Under the pieces are notes generated by a model that saw only the letters and a program-made list of their open reading frames with translations, was not told the origin of the DNA and did no database searches. A stretch of DNA of 64,000 nt, taken from assembly GCF_000759835.1 (NCBI RefSeq), contig NZ_BBNB01000001.1, forward strand, positions 124,001-188,000, written 5' to 3'. This DNA is from Citrobacter sedlakii NBRC 105722. Its GTDB lineage: Bacteria > Pseudomonadota > Gammaproteobacteria > Enterobacterales > Enterobacteriaceae. Shown here piece by piece: positions 1 through 6,817 of the stretch; positions within the stretch are counted from its first letter, which is position 1; every line of letters begins with the position of its first letter. Position numbers and translations under genes: made by a program.

Positions 1-5
1 CAGGA

Positions 6-25
6 GGTGCCCGTCAGAGGGCACC
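6..25 (-). terminator. Hairpin after ydeJ
   Basis: A 7-bp perfect stem (GGTGCCC / GGGCACC) with a six-base loop begins 9 bases past the ydeJ stop on the minus strand. The window ends before any following T-run can be seen, so a terminator role is likely but not proven. Confidence 0.45.
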
Positions 26-33
26 GCTCATTT

Positions 34-558
34 TTAATCCTCAAGCAGACGCAGCAACTGGGCAAGAGCAAAACGAACGGCCTGATCCAGCACCTCTTCG
101 CACTCCCCGCTAAATTGTTGCACAACGGTGTAAACCGCGCCGTCTATATCCCAGGCAAACCAGACGGTGCCCGCAGGCGTTCCGTCGTCACCGCCTTCCG
201 GGCCGCCGTAGCCGCTTATCGCGATACTGATATCAACATCGGCGTGTTCGCGCGCGCCCGTCGCCATTTCCGCCACGACCGCCTCACTGACCGCAGTATG
301 TATTTCCAGCGTGCGTTCCGCCACGCCGAGGATCCTTGTTTTCGCTTCATCGGTAAAGGTGATAAAGCCGACGCCGTAAAATGTCGGCGTATCCTCGGCT
401 GCGCAGAGCGCCGATCCCAGCTTTCCGCCGGTACAGGATTCCGCTGTTGTCAGGCGTAATTGTCGTTGACTGAGCAACGTGCCGAGGCGGTTTGTCAGGG
501 CGGCGACAGTCTGGGTATTTTGCAGCGTAATAATTTTATTTGTCGGTATTGGCATCAT
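34..558 (-). CDS. ydeJ: CinA C-terminal-domain family protein YdeJ
   Basis: A 174-residue single-domain protein of the CinA C-terminal / PncC family, the fold of nicotinamide-mononucleotide amidases that recycle pyridine nucleotides in the cytoplasm. The active-site signature AESCTGG lies at residues 39-45 and the second conserved glycine-rich loop (SGYGGPEGG) near residue 115. It lacks the N-terminal MoeA-like domain of full CinA, as E. coli YdeJ does. Whether YdeJ is an active amidase is doubtful; as I recall, E. coli PncC carries the main activity. The start overlaps the stop of the upstream DUF421 gene by four bases, so the two are translationally coupled in a three-gene operon. It ends 9 bases before a hairpin. 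Confidence 0.88.
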   Translation of the reverse strand: MMPIPTNKIITLQNTQTVAALTNRLGTLLSQRQLRLTTAESCTGGKLGSALCAAEDTPTFYGVGFITFTDEAKTRILGVAERTLEIHTAVSEAVVAEMATGAREHADVDISIAISGYGGPEGGDDGTPAGTVWFAWDIDGAVYTVVQQFSGECEEVLDQAVRFALAQLLRLLED

Positions 559-1007
559 GATTTTTCAGTCTCTGGAATAATAGAAATTTGTCCGTTTCTT
601 TCCAGTATGGCATATTTAATTTCCTTCATTTCCAGAATGCCATGATTCTGACGTGCGGCGAGCATAATATCGTCACACGACACGCTGACTTTCTGCAGTT
701 TTGTCTGATTAGCGGCACCGTGAGCCACCAGAATAACGGGCGCACCATCAATAAGATTTTCTGCGCCGGGTATTTTCTTTTTCAGATAGCCAAACAAAAT
801 ATCAACCACCACAAGGGTGATAATGGTTAGCATGGCGCCGGTAACGGAAAAATCTTCTCCCAGTAAAGCCTGTTGTGTCGCTTCGCTGATTATCAGCAAC
901 AGGATCAGATCAAAACTCGTCATTTGCATGAGCGTCCGTCTACCGGCAATTTTAATCACGATCAGCAAAATCAGGTAGATGGCGATCGCTCTGAGAACCA
1001 TGTCCAT
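555..1007 (-). CDS. DUF421 (YetF-like) membrane protein
   Basis: A 150-residue protein with three hydrophobic helices in roughly its first 75 residues followed by a soluble C-terminal domain, the layout of the DUF421/YetF family. The SFDLILLLIISEATQQALLG stretch is the typical membrane core and the C-terminal part (CDDIMLAARQNHGILEMKEIKYAILERNG) is the conserved soluble domain. Family function is not established; Bacillus members are linked to spores and surface properties. A GGAGA ribosome site precedes the ATG. It sits between a one-helix membrane protein and ydeJ with tight spacing, so all three are probably one transcript. No function is assigned. Confidence 0.8.
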   Translation of the reverse strand: MDMVLRAIAIYLILLIVIKIAGRRTLMQMTSFDLILLLIISEATQQALLGEDFSVTGAMLTIITLVVVDILFGYLKKKIPGAENLIDGAPVILVAHGAANQTKLQKVSVSCDDIMLAARQNHGILEMKEIKYAILERNGQISIIPETEKS

Positions 1008-1016
1008 ACGCGTCTC

Positions 1017-1526
1017 CTACGGATAAACGAATTGAGAAATCACTTTTTCCGCCCCGGAATTGGCCGAAAGAGTGGTCTGAAAAAAGCCGGGTCGGAGCGG
1101 TTTAACCGTTAGCCAGACGGTGGTCTCCGCGTTTGGCGTTGATGCGTACTCCATGACCAGTTGATGGTTGACGTTGCGCATGCTGTCTGGCTCAGGGGTG
1201 ATGGTTTCTATCTGGAAGGAAGCGGTAAAATCCTTGCCTAATTGCAGCGTAAGTGGGCCGGAAGGTGGGGAAGGCAAGCTAATTTTGAGCGTGTCATCTT
1301 TCATCAGACGTCCGAATTTTTCATATTCCACCTGCAACTTCGGGTTATCGGCAACGAGTTTGCTGCTGCTAAAGTAACCGCTGGAAAATAAACCGCTCAA
1401 GGCCGCGATAATAATTAACAGCAAACATGTAAAGCCGATTCGTCTGAATTTATCTTCAAAGTTAAGCGCCTTACGACTTTCTTCAACAAACGGAATAGGG
1501 TGTTTGGTATCGTCAGAACCGGGCAT
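1017..1526 (-). CDS. Hypothetical single-pass membrane protein
   Basis: A 169-residue protein I do not recognise. One strong membrane helix spans about residues 30-50 after a charged N-terminal tail, which suggests a type II topology with the remaining ~115 residues in the periplasm. The periplasmic part looks like beta-strands (alternating hydrophobic and polar residues, many prolines), possibly an immunoglobulin-like fold. It is the first gene of an operon with the DUF421 protein (9-base gap) and ydeJ. No catalytic motif is visible. Confidence 0.65.
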   Translation of the reverse strand: MPGSDDTKHPIPFVEESRKALNFEDKFRRIGFTCLLLIIIAALSGLFSSGYFSSSKLVADNPKLQVEYEKFGRLMKDDTLKISLPSPPSGPLTLQLGKDFTASFQIETITPEPDSMRNVNHQLVMEYASTPNAETTVWLTVKPLRPGFFQTTLSANSGAEKVISQFVYP

Positions 1527-1665
1527 AGTCTACCTGCCTGTAAATTGAGGTTGCCGTACCTGCTTGATTTCACACCAATCTACTCCTCAGCAGGACGCTA
1601 ATTTGTAAAATTTAAAAATAGCAACCAGACTTAATAAGTCAAACCGAACGCCGAAAGGGGAAAAA

Positions 1666-2058
1666 ATGAAATTTAACATTATCGTATTAACGAGTGTTCT
1701 TATAATGCCTTACGCGTTAGCGGCTGATGAAGGTGGGTTAAAAAAAGATGCTGCGCCGCCACCGCCTCACGCGATTGAAGATGGCTACCGGGGAGCGGAG
1801 GATGCTAAAAAAATGACGATTGAATTTGCTAAAACGATGCATGATGGGGCTACGGTCTCTCTGCGAGGCAATCTGATCGACAAAAAAGGCAATGATACCT
1901 ACGTGTTCCGCGACAAATCGGGGCAAATCGATACGGTGATCCCTGCGTCCGTATTTGATGGACGTGAAGTGCAGCCGGACCAGATGATCAATATCAATGG
2001 CAGCCTGGACAAAAAGTCGACGCCGCCGGTCGTGCGGGTAACCCGTCTACAAAAATAG
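1666..2058 (+). CDS. ydeI: Periplasmic OB-fold stress protein YdeI (BOF family)
   Basis: A 130-residue secreted protein of the bacterial OB-fold (BOF, YgiW/YdeI) family. A signal peptide covers residues 1-20 with a likely ALA cleavage site before Ala-Asp-Glu. The OB-fold occupies about residues 50-128, with typical strand motifs ([22 protein letters not shown]). In Salmonella and E. coli, YdeI is linked to peroxide and antimicrobial-peptide tolerance, and its expression to stress regulators. A clear AAAGGGGA ribosome site lies just ahead of the ATG. It diverges from the ydeJ operon. In K-12 the diguanylate cyclase gene dgcZ follows ydeI; here a serine hydrolase takes that place. Confidence 0.9.
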   Translation: MKFNIIVLTSVLIMPYALAADEGGLKKDAAPPPPHAIEDGYRGAEDAKKMTIEFAKTMHDGATVSLRGNLIDKKGNDTYVFRDKSGQIDTVIPASVFDGREVQPDQMININGSLDKKSTPPVVRVTRLQK

Positions 2059-2249
2059 GACACGCTTAGTCATGTCGGCGGAGGTCAAGGATTAAGACAA
2101 CGCTGACATTCAATACGTCAGGTGACTGATGTACAATGCGGGCTTCTTTTTCTGGAGCCCGTCCTCACTATGTCCGCTTTTTCTTCCCTCATGCTCTCTG
2201 TTTCGTCATCGCCGTGGCATACGATGACTGTACGGGCGGCGGGTTGACG

Positions 2250-3428
2250 ATGAATCCGGGCAAGCCGCTGATCCTCGCCTCGATCTTTTTAATGTCCGCC
2301 TGCGGAAACAGTACGCTTTCTCAGATGGATATGCCTGCGCAAAAAAGCGCGCAGGCTGTGGTGGGCTATTACGCGCGCGGCATCGACCCAATGGTTACCC
2401 GATACATGCAGGAAAAGCAGGTATCCGGCATGGTTGTCGCGGTGATCCAGCATAACGGGCCGGTAGAATTTCACTGTTATGGTGTTACCGACGCGCGTCA
2501 TCGATATCCCATTACACCAGACACCTTGTTTGCGCTGGGTTCGCTTAGTAAAGGGGTAACGGCAGAAGTGTTAACCATGCTGGTTCAACAGGGCGTGTTT
2601 AGCTGGGACGACACGCTGGAACAGCTTTTACCCGTTAACACGCCGCTCAGTGACGATGCGAAAAAGATCACGTTGTTACAGCTGGCGACCCACACGTCGG
2701 GCTTACCCAGACAACCTATCGATCTATTGACGCTGGAAAACGTGTTGCGCTATTTCAGCACTGGCGAAAACTTTTATACGCAGCTGGACAGTGACGATGT
2801 GCTACGTTATCTCGCCGATTTCAGCGCGCCGGACGCGCGAATACCGCAGTATTCGAATATTGGCTATGCCTTACTGGGCTACAGTGTGCAACGTAAAACC
2901 GGGGAGACCATCCAGTCGCTGGCAAACCGGCTACTGTTTCAGCCGCTGGCGATGAATAACAGCAGTTTCATTCCGGCGCAGCTTCAGGCATACCCTTATC
3001 GCGCCCTCGGTCACGCAGGCGATCAGCCAAAGTTTATATCGCGTGGTCATCTGACGCCGGATTGGGTGTTTAAAAACAATATGGTGGGGGCGGCAAGTTT
3101 GTACAGCAGCGCCCGCGATCTGGCGACCTATGCTCGCGCCCACTTTGCCCAAGGTCAACCCGTCGCGCTCAGCGCGGCGTTCGCCGAGGTTTCGCGCGTT
3201 TATTTCGCTCAGGAAAAAGAGGCGGCAAACATTGCATGGGTGAGTGATACGTTACCTGACCGTACCATTACCTATCAGGTTGGTTATATTGGCGGCTATT
3301 CGAGCTATATTGGCTACGACAAGAAAAATCAAAATGCAGTGGTGGTTTTGCAAAACAGCTTCAACTGGAGTAATTACTTTGGACACGCCATTTTGACAAA
3401 ATTAGAAACGCGACCGGCGGACGGGTAA
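2250..3428 (+). CDS. Class C beta-lactamase-family serine hydrolase lipoprotein
   Basis: Starting from the ATG at 2250 the protein has 392 residues and opens with a lipoprotein signal (hydrophobic stretch ending MSAC, Cys18), so it is probably membrane-anchored in the periplasm. The reading frame extends upstream to 2136, but that extension has no signal-like order and is rejected as coding. The serine beta-lactamase/DD-peptidase motifs are present: SLSK at 98-101 (nucleophile Ser98, general base Lys101) and YSN at 201-203; the third (KTG-like) box is not obvious. The family includes AmpC, AmpH and esterases, so peptidoglycan DD-peptidase or esterase activity is more likely than true antibiotic resistance. 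It replaces dgcZ relative to K-12. Confidence 0.8.
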   Translation: MNPGKPLILASIFLMSACGNSTLSQMDMPAQKSAQAVVGYYARGIDPMVTRYMQEKQVSGMVVAVIQHNGPVEFHCYGVTDARHRYPITPDTLFALGSLSKGVTAEVLTMLVQQGVFSWDDTLEQLLPVNTPLSDDAKKITLLQLATHTSGLPRQPIDLLTLENVLRYFSTGENFYTQLDSDDVLRYLADFSAPDARIPQYSNIGYALLGYSVQRKTGETIQSLANRLLFQPLAMNNSSFIPAQLQAYPYRALGHAGDQPKFISRGHLTPDWVFKNNMVGAASLYSSARDLATYARAHFAQGQPVALSAAFAEVSRVYFAQEKEAANIAWVSDTLPDRTITYQVGYIGGYSSYIGYDKKNQNAVVVLQNSFNWSNYFGHAILTKLETRPADG

Positions 3429-3436
3429 ATCTTCGC

Positions 3437-3453
3437 CGTTTAACTTCCATTGA
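3437..3453 (+). promoter_or_regulatory. PhoP box ahead of mgrR
   Basis: Two hexamers with the PhoP spacing, CGTTTA-N5-CATTGA, lie about 25 bases ahead of the predicted MgrR start. Known biology: MgrR is made from a PhoP-dependent promoter in E. coli. The second hexamer is imperfect. Confidence 0.6.
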
Positions 3454-3477
3454 GAAAAGGCGTGGTAAGTTGGCTGT

Positions 3478-3573
3478 GATTCGTTGTTGAGCAAGGAATC
3501 GCATGACAACGAAAAGAGTAAAAACAATCTATCCATGCAAGCATTCACCGTCGGTTATCCGGCGGTTTTTTTT
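3478..3573 (+). ncRNA. mgrR: Hfq-dependent small RNA MgrR
   Basis: About 96 nucleotides beginning GATTCGTT and ending in an 8-bp stem (ACCGTCGG / CCGGCGGT, one G-T wobble, loop TTAT at 3555-3558) followed by eight Ts at 3566-3573. Length (98 in E. coli), the 5' end, the AAACAATCTATCC internal region, the PhoP box upstream and the neighbour mgtS on the other strand all fit MgrR. Known role: it represses eptB (lipopolysaccharide phosphoethanolamine transferase) and ygdQ with Hfq under low magnesium. The exact 5' end is inferred from memory of the E. coli RNA. Confidence 0.8.
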
Positions 3574-3584
3574 ATTGGCGACAG

Positions 3585-3625
3585 ATAAAAAAGTGGCCCC
3601 TTGTGCTGTAATGCGACAAGGGGCC
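3585..3625 (-). terminator. Terminator of mgtS
   Basis: A 10-bp perfect stem (3595-3604 with 3616-3625) is followed on the minus strand by ACTTTTTTATC. It lies 28 bases past the mgtS stop. Confidence 0.85.
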
Positions 3626-3652
3626 TTCGCGGTGCAGGATTATCTCCGTTCA

Positions 3653-3748
3653 TTAGTCATCCCATTTGTGGCTGAAGTACGCGGCGAGAAATCCGGAAAA
3701 CAAGATAATTCCCAGAACTGCCATAAATACGTTCATATTTCCCAGCAT
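3653..3748 (-). CDS. mgtS: Small inner-membrane protein MgtS
   Basis: A 31-residue protein that reads MLGNMNVFMAVLG at its start and ends SHKWDD, essentially the E. coli MgtS (YneM) sequence. It is one hydrophobic helix (about residues 6-24) with a short charged tail. Known role: MgtS is made in low magnesium, stabilises the magnesium importer MgtA against FtsH, and also acts on PitA. A good GGAGG ribosome site precedes the ATG. A PhoP-type promoter lies upstream and a strong terminator downstream. It converges with mgrR, as in E. coli. Confidence 0.97.
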   Translation of the reverse strand: MLGNMNVFMAVLGIILFSGFLAAYFSHKWDD

Positions 3749-3811
3749 GTTTGCCTCCGTTTATTTGATTGTGTGTGTCCTCGCTTACCTTAATTTCGGT
3801 TGATGACAGAG

Positions 3812-3835
3812 ATATTAGCAGCTCTAATCTAAACA
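3812..3835 (-). promoter_or_regulatory. PhoP-type promoter of mgtS
   Basis: On the minus strand TGTTTA (3830-3835) is followed after 12 bases by a TAATAT -10 element (3812-3817), the usual spacing of a PhoP half-site to the -10. The upstream PhoP hexamer is weak. mgtS is PhoP-controlled in E. coli. Confidence 0.6.
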
Positions 3836-3839
3836 AGAG

Positions 3840-4104
3840 CTGAATTAAGTGATTATTTCCCGATAAAAGTAAATTTTTAACGATATTGCGAGAGAGGGGC
3901 GACATAAGTATGTCGAAAAGGGTGGCGCAATCACGCGGCGTTGCTGCAGGCAACATAGGACTGGCAGTGAAAAGCATGACAGGCGGCACTTCCGGATGGG
4001 CGAACGTAACCTGCGCCTTAGCTTTCCCGCCGACGGCAACCTGAATTAATTTCAACAGGCATGAATTTTTCTCGTTTGCCCGACGGCCTGTGGTATGTCA
4101 GTTT
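3840..4104. other. Intergenic stretch between mgtS and the MetE-like gene
   Basis: No gene is supported here. It carries the far upstream parts of both promoters and a few short hairpins (for example TTGCTGCAGGCAA near 3940). I looked for a riboswitch and could not match one. Confidence 0.5.
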
Positions 4105-4128
4105 GGACGTATAGCCATCCAGAAGTCT
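4105..4128 (+). promoter_or_regulatory. MetJ operator: three tandem Met boxes
   Basis: Three consecutive 8-mers, GGACGTAT, AGCCATCC and AGAAGTCT, match the Met box AGACGTCT at 6, 5 and 7 of 8 positions with no gaps. Tandem, contiguous boxes are the normal form of a MetJ operator. It lies 62 bases ahead of the methyltransferase start, so S-adenosylmethionine-bound MetJ should repress that gene. Confidence 0.8.
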
Positions 4129-4189
4129 TAATGTTTAAATAAGAAACTATCACCTCCGGTAATCATTGCCGGATGACAAAGGAGATCGC

Positions 4190-5293
4190 ATGCAAAGACA
4201 ACAGGCCCCGTTTCGTGCAGAAGTCGTTGGGAGCTTTTTACGCCCGGATGAAATCAAACAGGCTCGCCAACAGTATTCCCGCGGGGCGTTAAGCGCCAGT
4301 CAGCTGCGCGCGGTTGAAGATGAAGCGATACGTCACGTGGTAGAGCAACAGTGCGCCTGCGGCCTGCACGTTGTGACGGACGGGGAATTTCGTCGTGCCT
4401 GGTGGCATTTTGATTTCTTTGACGGACTGCAGGGCGTAGAGCGTTACGACGCAGCGCAAGGTATTCAGTTCAACGGCGTTCAGACTAAAGCCCACGGCGT
4501 TCGCGTCACCGGGAAGCTGGCGTTCGGCGATCATCCGATGCTGGAGGATTTTCGCTATCTGAAAAGCATCAGCGGCAATGCGCAGCCGAAAATGACCCTC
4601 CCCAGCCCCAGCGTATTGCACTTCCGTGGCGGGCGTAAGGACATTGACGCGACGGTGTATCCACACCTCGATGCTTATTTCGACGATCTCGCGTCCACCT
4701 GGCGTGATGCTATTCACGCATTTTATGCTGCCGGGTGCCGCTACCTGCAACTGGACGATACCGTATGGGCTTACTTATGTTCCGATGCGCAGCGCCAACA
4801 GATCCGTGAGCGGGGAGACGATCCGGACGCCCTGGCGCGCATCTATGCCGACGTAATTAATCGCGCGTTGCGTGATAAGCCCGCTGATATGACGATTGGC
4901 TTGCATGTCTGTCGCGGTAATTTCCGGTCTACCTGGATTTCGGAAGGAGGCTACGAGCCGGTCGCTGAGATCCTGTTTGGCAGCGTGAATGTGGATGCGT
5001 TTTTCCTTGAATACGATAACGATCGCTCCGGTGACTTCGCGCCGCTGCGCTTTATTCGCCCTGGCCATCAGCAGGTCGTGCTGGGACTGATCACGACCAA
5101 ACACGGCGAACTGGAAAATCCGCAAGGGGTGAAAGCGCGCCTTGAGGAAGCCGCACATTATGTCGACAAGGCGCAAATCTGCCTGAGTCCGCAGTGTGGT
5201 TTCGCCTCGACTGAAGAAGGAAATACGCTGACGGAAGCCCAACAATGGAGCAAAATTAAACTAATCACCGAAATTGCCCGGCAGGTCTGGTAA
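4190..5293 (+). CDS. MetE-like cobalamin-independent methionine synthase (YxjG/YxjH type)
   Basis: From the ATG at 4190, which has an AAGGAG ribosome site, the protein has 367 residues, about half of MetE. It matches only the C-terminal catalytic barrel of MetE, as the YxjG/YxjH family does. The zinc ligands are all present: His239 and Cys241 (HVC), Glu274 and Cys336 (PQCGF). The likely reaction is methyl transfer to homocysteine to make methionine, though the methyl donor may be something other than methyl-tetrahydrofolate because the N-terminal half is absent. Three Met boxes upstream tie it to the methionine regulon. A terminator at 5371-5393 separates it from urtA. Confidence 0.85.
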   Translation: MQRQQAPFRAEVVGSFLRPDEIKQARQQYSRGALSASQLRAVEDEAIRHVVEQQCACGLHVVTDGEFRRAWWHFDFFDGLQGVERYDAAQGIQFNGVQTKAHGVRVTGKLAFGDHPMLEDFRYLKSISGNAQPKMTLPSPSVLHFRGGRKDIDATVYPHLDAYFDDLASTWRDAIHAFYAAGCRYLQLDDTVWAYLCSDAQRQQIRERGDDPDALARIYADVINRALRDKPADMTIGLHVCRGNFRSTWISEGGYEPVAEILFGSVNVDAFFLEYDNDRSGDFAPLRFIRPGHQQVVLGLITTKHGELENPQGVKARLEEAAHYVDKAQICLSPQCGFASTEEGNTLTEAQQWSKIKLITEIARQVW

Positions 5294-5340
5294 ATTGCTT
5301 CATGACTGAGCACGACGCTGCACGCTCGTAATGCAGCGCT

Positions 5341-5355
5341 GTGCCATTGTGGTTC
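5341..5355 (+). promoter_or_regulatory. Possible NtrC site upstream of urtA
   Basis: GTGCCA-N3-TGGTTC resembles the NtrC consensus GCACCA-N3-TGGTGC at 9 of 12 positions and lies about 65 bases upstream of the sigma-54 promoter. A 7-bp inverted repeat (CGCTGCA 5316-5322 / TGCAGCG 5332-5338) sits next to it. Suggestive only. Confidence 0.4.
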
Positions 5356-5370
5356 ATTACCCCTTTATAT

Positions 5371-5393
5371 CGCGCCACTCAGCGCGTTTTTTT
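5371..5393 (+). terminator. Terminator after the MetE-like gene
   Basis: A CGCGC / GCGCG stem with loop CACTCA is followed by seven Ts, 78 bases past the stop codon. Confidence 0.7.
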
Positions 5394-5407
5394 CTCCTTC
5401 GCCGTTC

Positions 5408-5423
5408 TGGCATCTTTTTTGCC
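5408..5423 (+). promoter_or_regulatory. Sigma-54 promoter of urtABCDE
   Basis: TGGCATC-N4-TTGCC has the invariant GG and GC of a -24/-12 element exactly ten bases apart and matches TGGCAYR-N4-TTGCW at nearly all positions. It lies about 80 bases ahead of urtA. Nitrogen control by RpoN and NtrC is expected for a urea transporter. Confidence 0.7.
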
Positions 5424-5500
5424 TTATTCCTCCTGAACGTCATTTTTGCGCCGTTTTGTTTGTCGGATCGCACAGCATCTTTCTTTTCAGGAGTGAAACT

Positions 5501-6772
5501 ATGCAGCGTCGTACATTACTTAAAGCTTTTGCCCTCTCTGCCTCGGTGGTTGCCATGGGGCTTAGCTTCAGCGTCCAGGCCGCCGACACCATTAAAATCG
5601 GCATTATGCATTCGCTTTCCGGCACTATGGCGATATCGGAAACCCCGTTGAAAGACGTTGCGCTGATGACGATTGAGGAAATCAACGCAAAAGGCGGGGT
5701 ATTAGGGAAAAAACTGGAACCGGTGGTGGTCGACCCGGCGTCCAACTGGCCGCTGTTTGCCGAAAAAGCGCGGCAGTTGCTGAGCCAGGATAAGGTGGCG
5801 GTCGTGTTTGGCTGCTGGACCTCCGTTTCCCGAAAGTCAGTGTTACCGGTGTTTGAAGAACTCAACGGCCTGCTATTTTATCCGGTACAGTACGAAGGCG
5901 AAGAGATGTCGCCGAATGTTTTTTACACCGGCGCCGCGCCTAACCAACAGGCTATTCCCGCCGTCGAGTATCTGCTGAGTGAAGATGGCGGTAGCGCTAA
6001 ACGCTTCTTTCTGCTCGGTACCGACTACGTATATCCGCGTACCACCAACAAGATCCTGCGCGCTTTCCTGCATTCAAAAGGGGTGGCAGATAAAGATATC
6101 GAAGAGATTTACACCCCGTTTGGTCACAGCGATTACCAGACTATCGTTGCCAACATCAAAAAATTCTCCGCTGGCGGCAAAACGGCGGTGGTCTCCACCA
6201 TTAACGGCGACTCAAACGTACCATTCTATAAAGAACTGGCTAATCAGGGGCTGAAAGCGACCGATGTACCGGTTGTGGCGTTCTCGGTTGGTGAAGAAGA
6301 ACTGCGCGGTATCGATGCCAGGCCGCTGGTCGGCAACCTTGCCGCCTGGAACTATTTCGAGTCCGTCGATAACCCTGTAAACCAGAAGTTTGTCGCCGAC
6401 TACCGCGCCTACGCGAAAGCGCACAATTTACCGAACGCCGGGACGGTCGTTACAAACGATCCGATGGAGGCCACGTACGTCGGCCTGCACATGTGGGCGC
6501 AGGCGGTTGAGAAGGCCGGAACGACCGATGTTGATAAGGTCCGTGCGGCGATGGCAGGACAATCCTTCCAGGCGCCATCAGGCTTTACCCTGACGATGGA
6601 TGCCGCCAACCATCATCTGCATAAGCCCGTGATGATCGGCGAAATCGAAGGCAACGGTCAGTTTAATGTGGTGTGGCAGACTGAAGAACCAGTCCGCGCC
6701 CAGCCATGGAGTCCCTTCATTGCCGGTAACGATAAAAAATCAGAGCAGCCGGTGAAAACGGCGAGTAACTGA
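5501..6772 (+). CDS. urtA: Urea ABC transporter substrate-binding protein UrtA
   Basis: A 423-residue periplasmic binding protein of the branched-chain amino acid/amide (Leu/Ile/Val-type) class, closest in form to UrtA. The ATG at 5501 has a CAGGAG ribosome site; the open frame extends further upstream without support. The N-terminus RRTLLK followed by a hydrophobic stretch resembles a Tat signal, with cleavage after VQA. The mature part begins DTIKIGIMHSLSGTMAISE, the usual start of urea/short-chain amide binding proteins. It delivers urea to the UrtBC channel. It heads a five-gene operon behind a sigma-54 promoter. No urease genes lie in the window, so a related amide substrate is not excluded. 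Confidence 0.92.
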   Translation: MQRRTLLKAFALSASVVAMGLSFSVQAADTIKIGIMHSLSGTMAISETPLKDVALMTIEEINAKGGVLGKKLEPVVVDPASNWPLFAEKARQLLSQDKVAVVFGCWTSVSRKSVLPVFEELNGLLFYPVQYEGEEMSPNVFYTGAAPNQQAIPAVEYLLSEDGGSAKRFFLLGTDYVYPRTTNKILRAFLHSKGVADKDIEEIYTPFGHSDYQTIVANIKKFSAGGKTAVVSTINGDSNVPFYKELANQGLKATDVPVVAFSVGEEELRGIDARPLVGNLAAWNYFESVDNPVNQKFVADYRAYAKAHNLPNAGTVVTNDPMEATYVGLHMWAQAVEKAGTTDVDKVRAAMAGQSFQAPSGFTLTMDAANHHLHKPVMIGEIEGNGQFNVVWQTEEPVRAQPWSPFIAGNDKKSEQPVKTASN

Positions 6773-6817
6773 GACGACGCCCTCCGGCGGGAGGGCAGGA
6801 TAACGGGAGAACAGGAC

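Noticed and set aside
3503..3793. Open frame of 96 codons on the plus strand
   Set aside because: It overlaps MgrR, its terminator and mgtS on the other strand, and reads through stems.
3657..4055. Open frame of 132 codons on the minus strand across mgtS
   Set aside because: mgtS uses a different frame with a perfect match to a known protein; this frame crosses its promoter.
3870..4060. Possible riboswitch ahead of the MetE-like gene
   Set aside because: No SAM or cobalamin riboswitch core could be matched, and the tandem Met boxes explain regulation.
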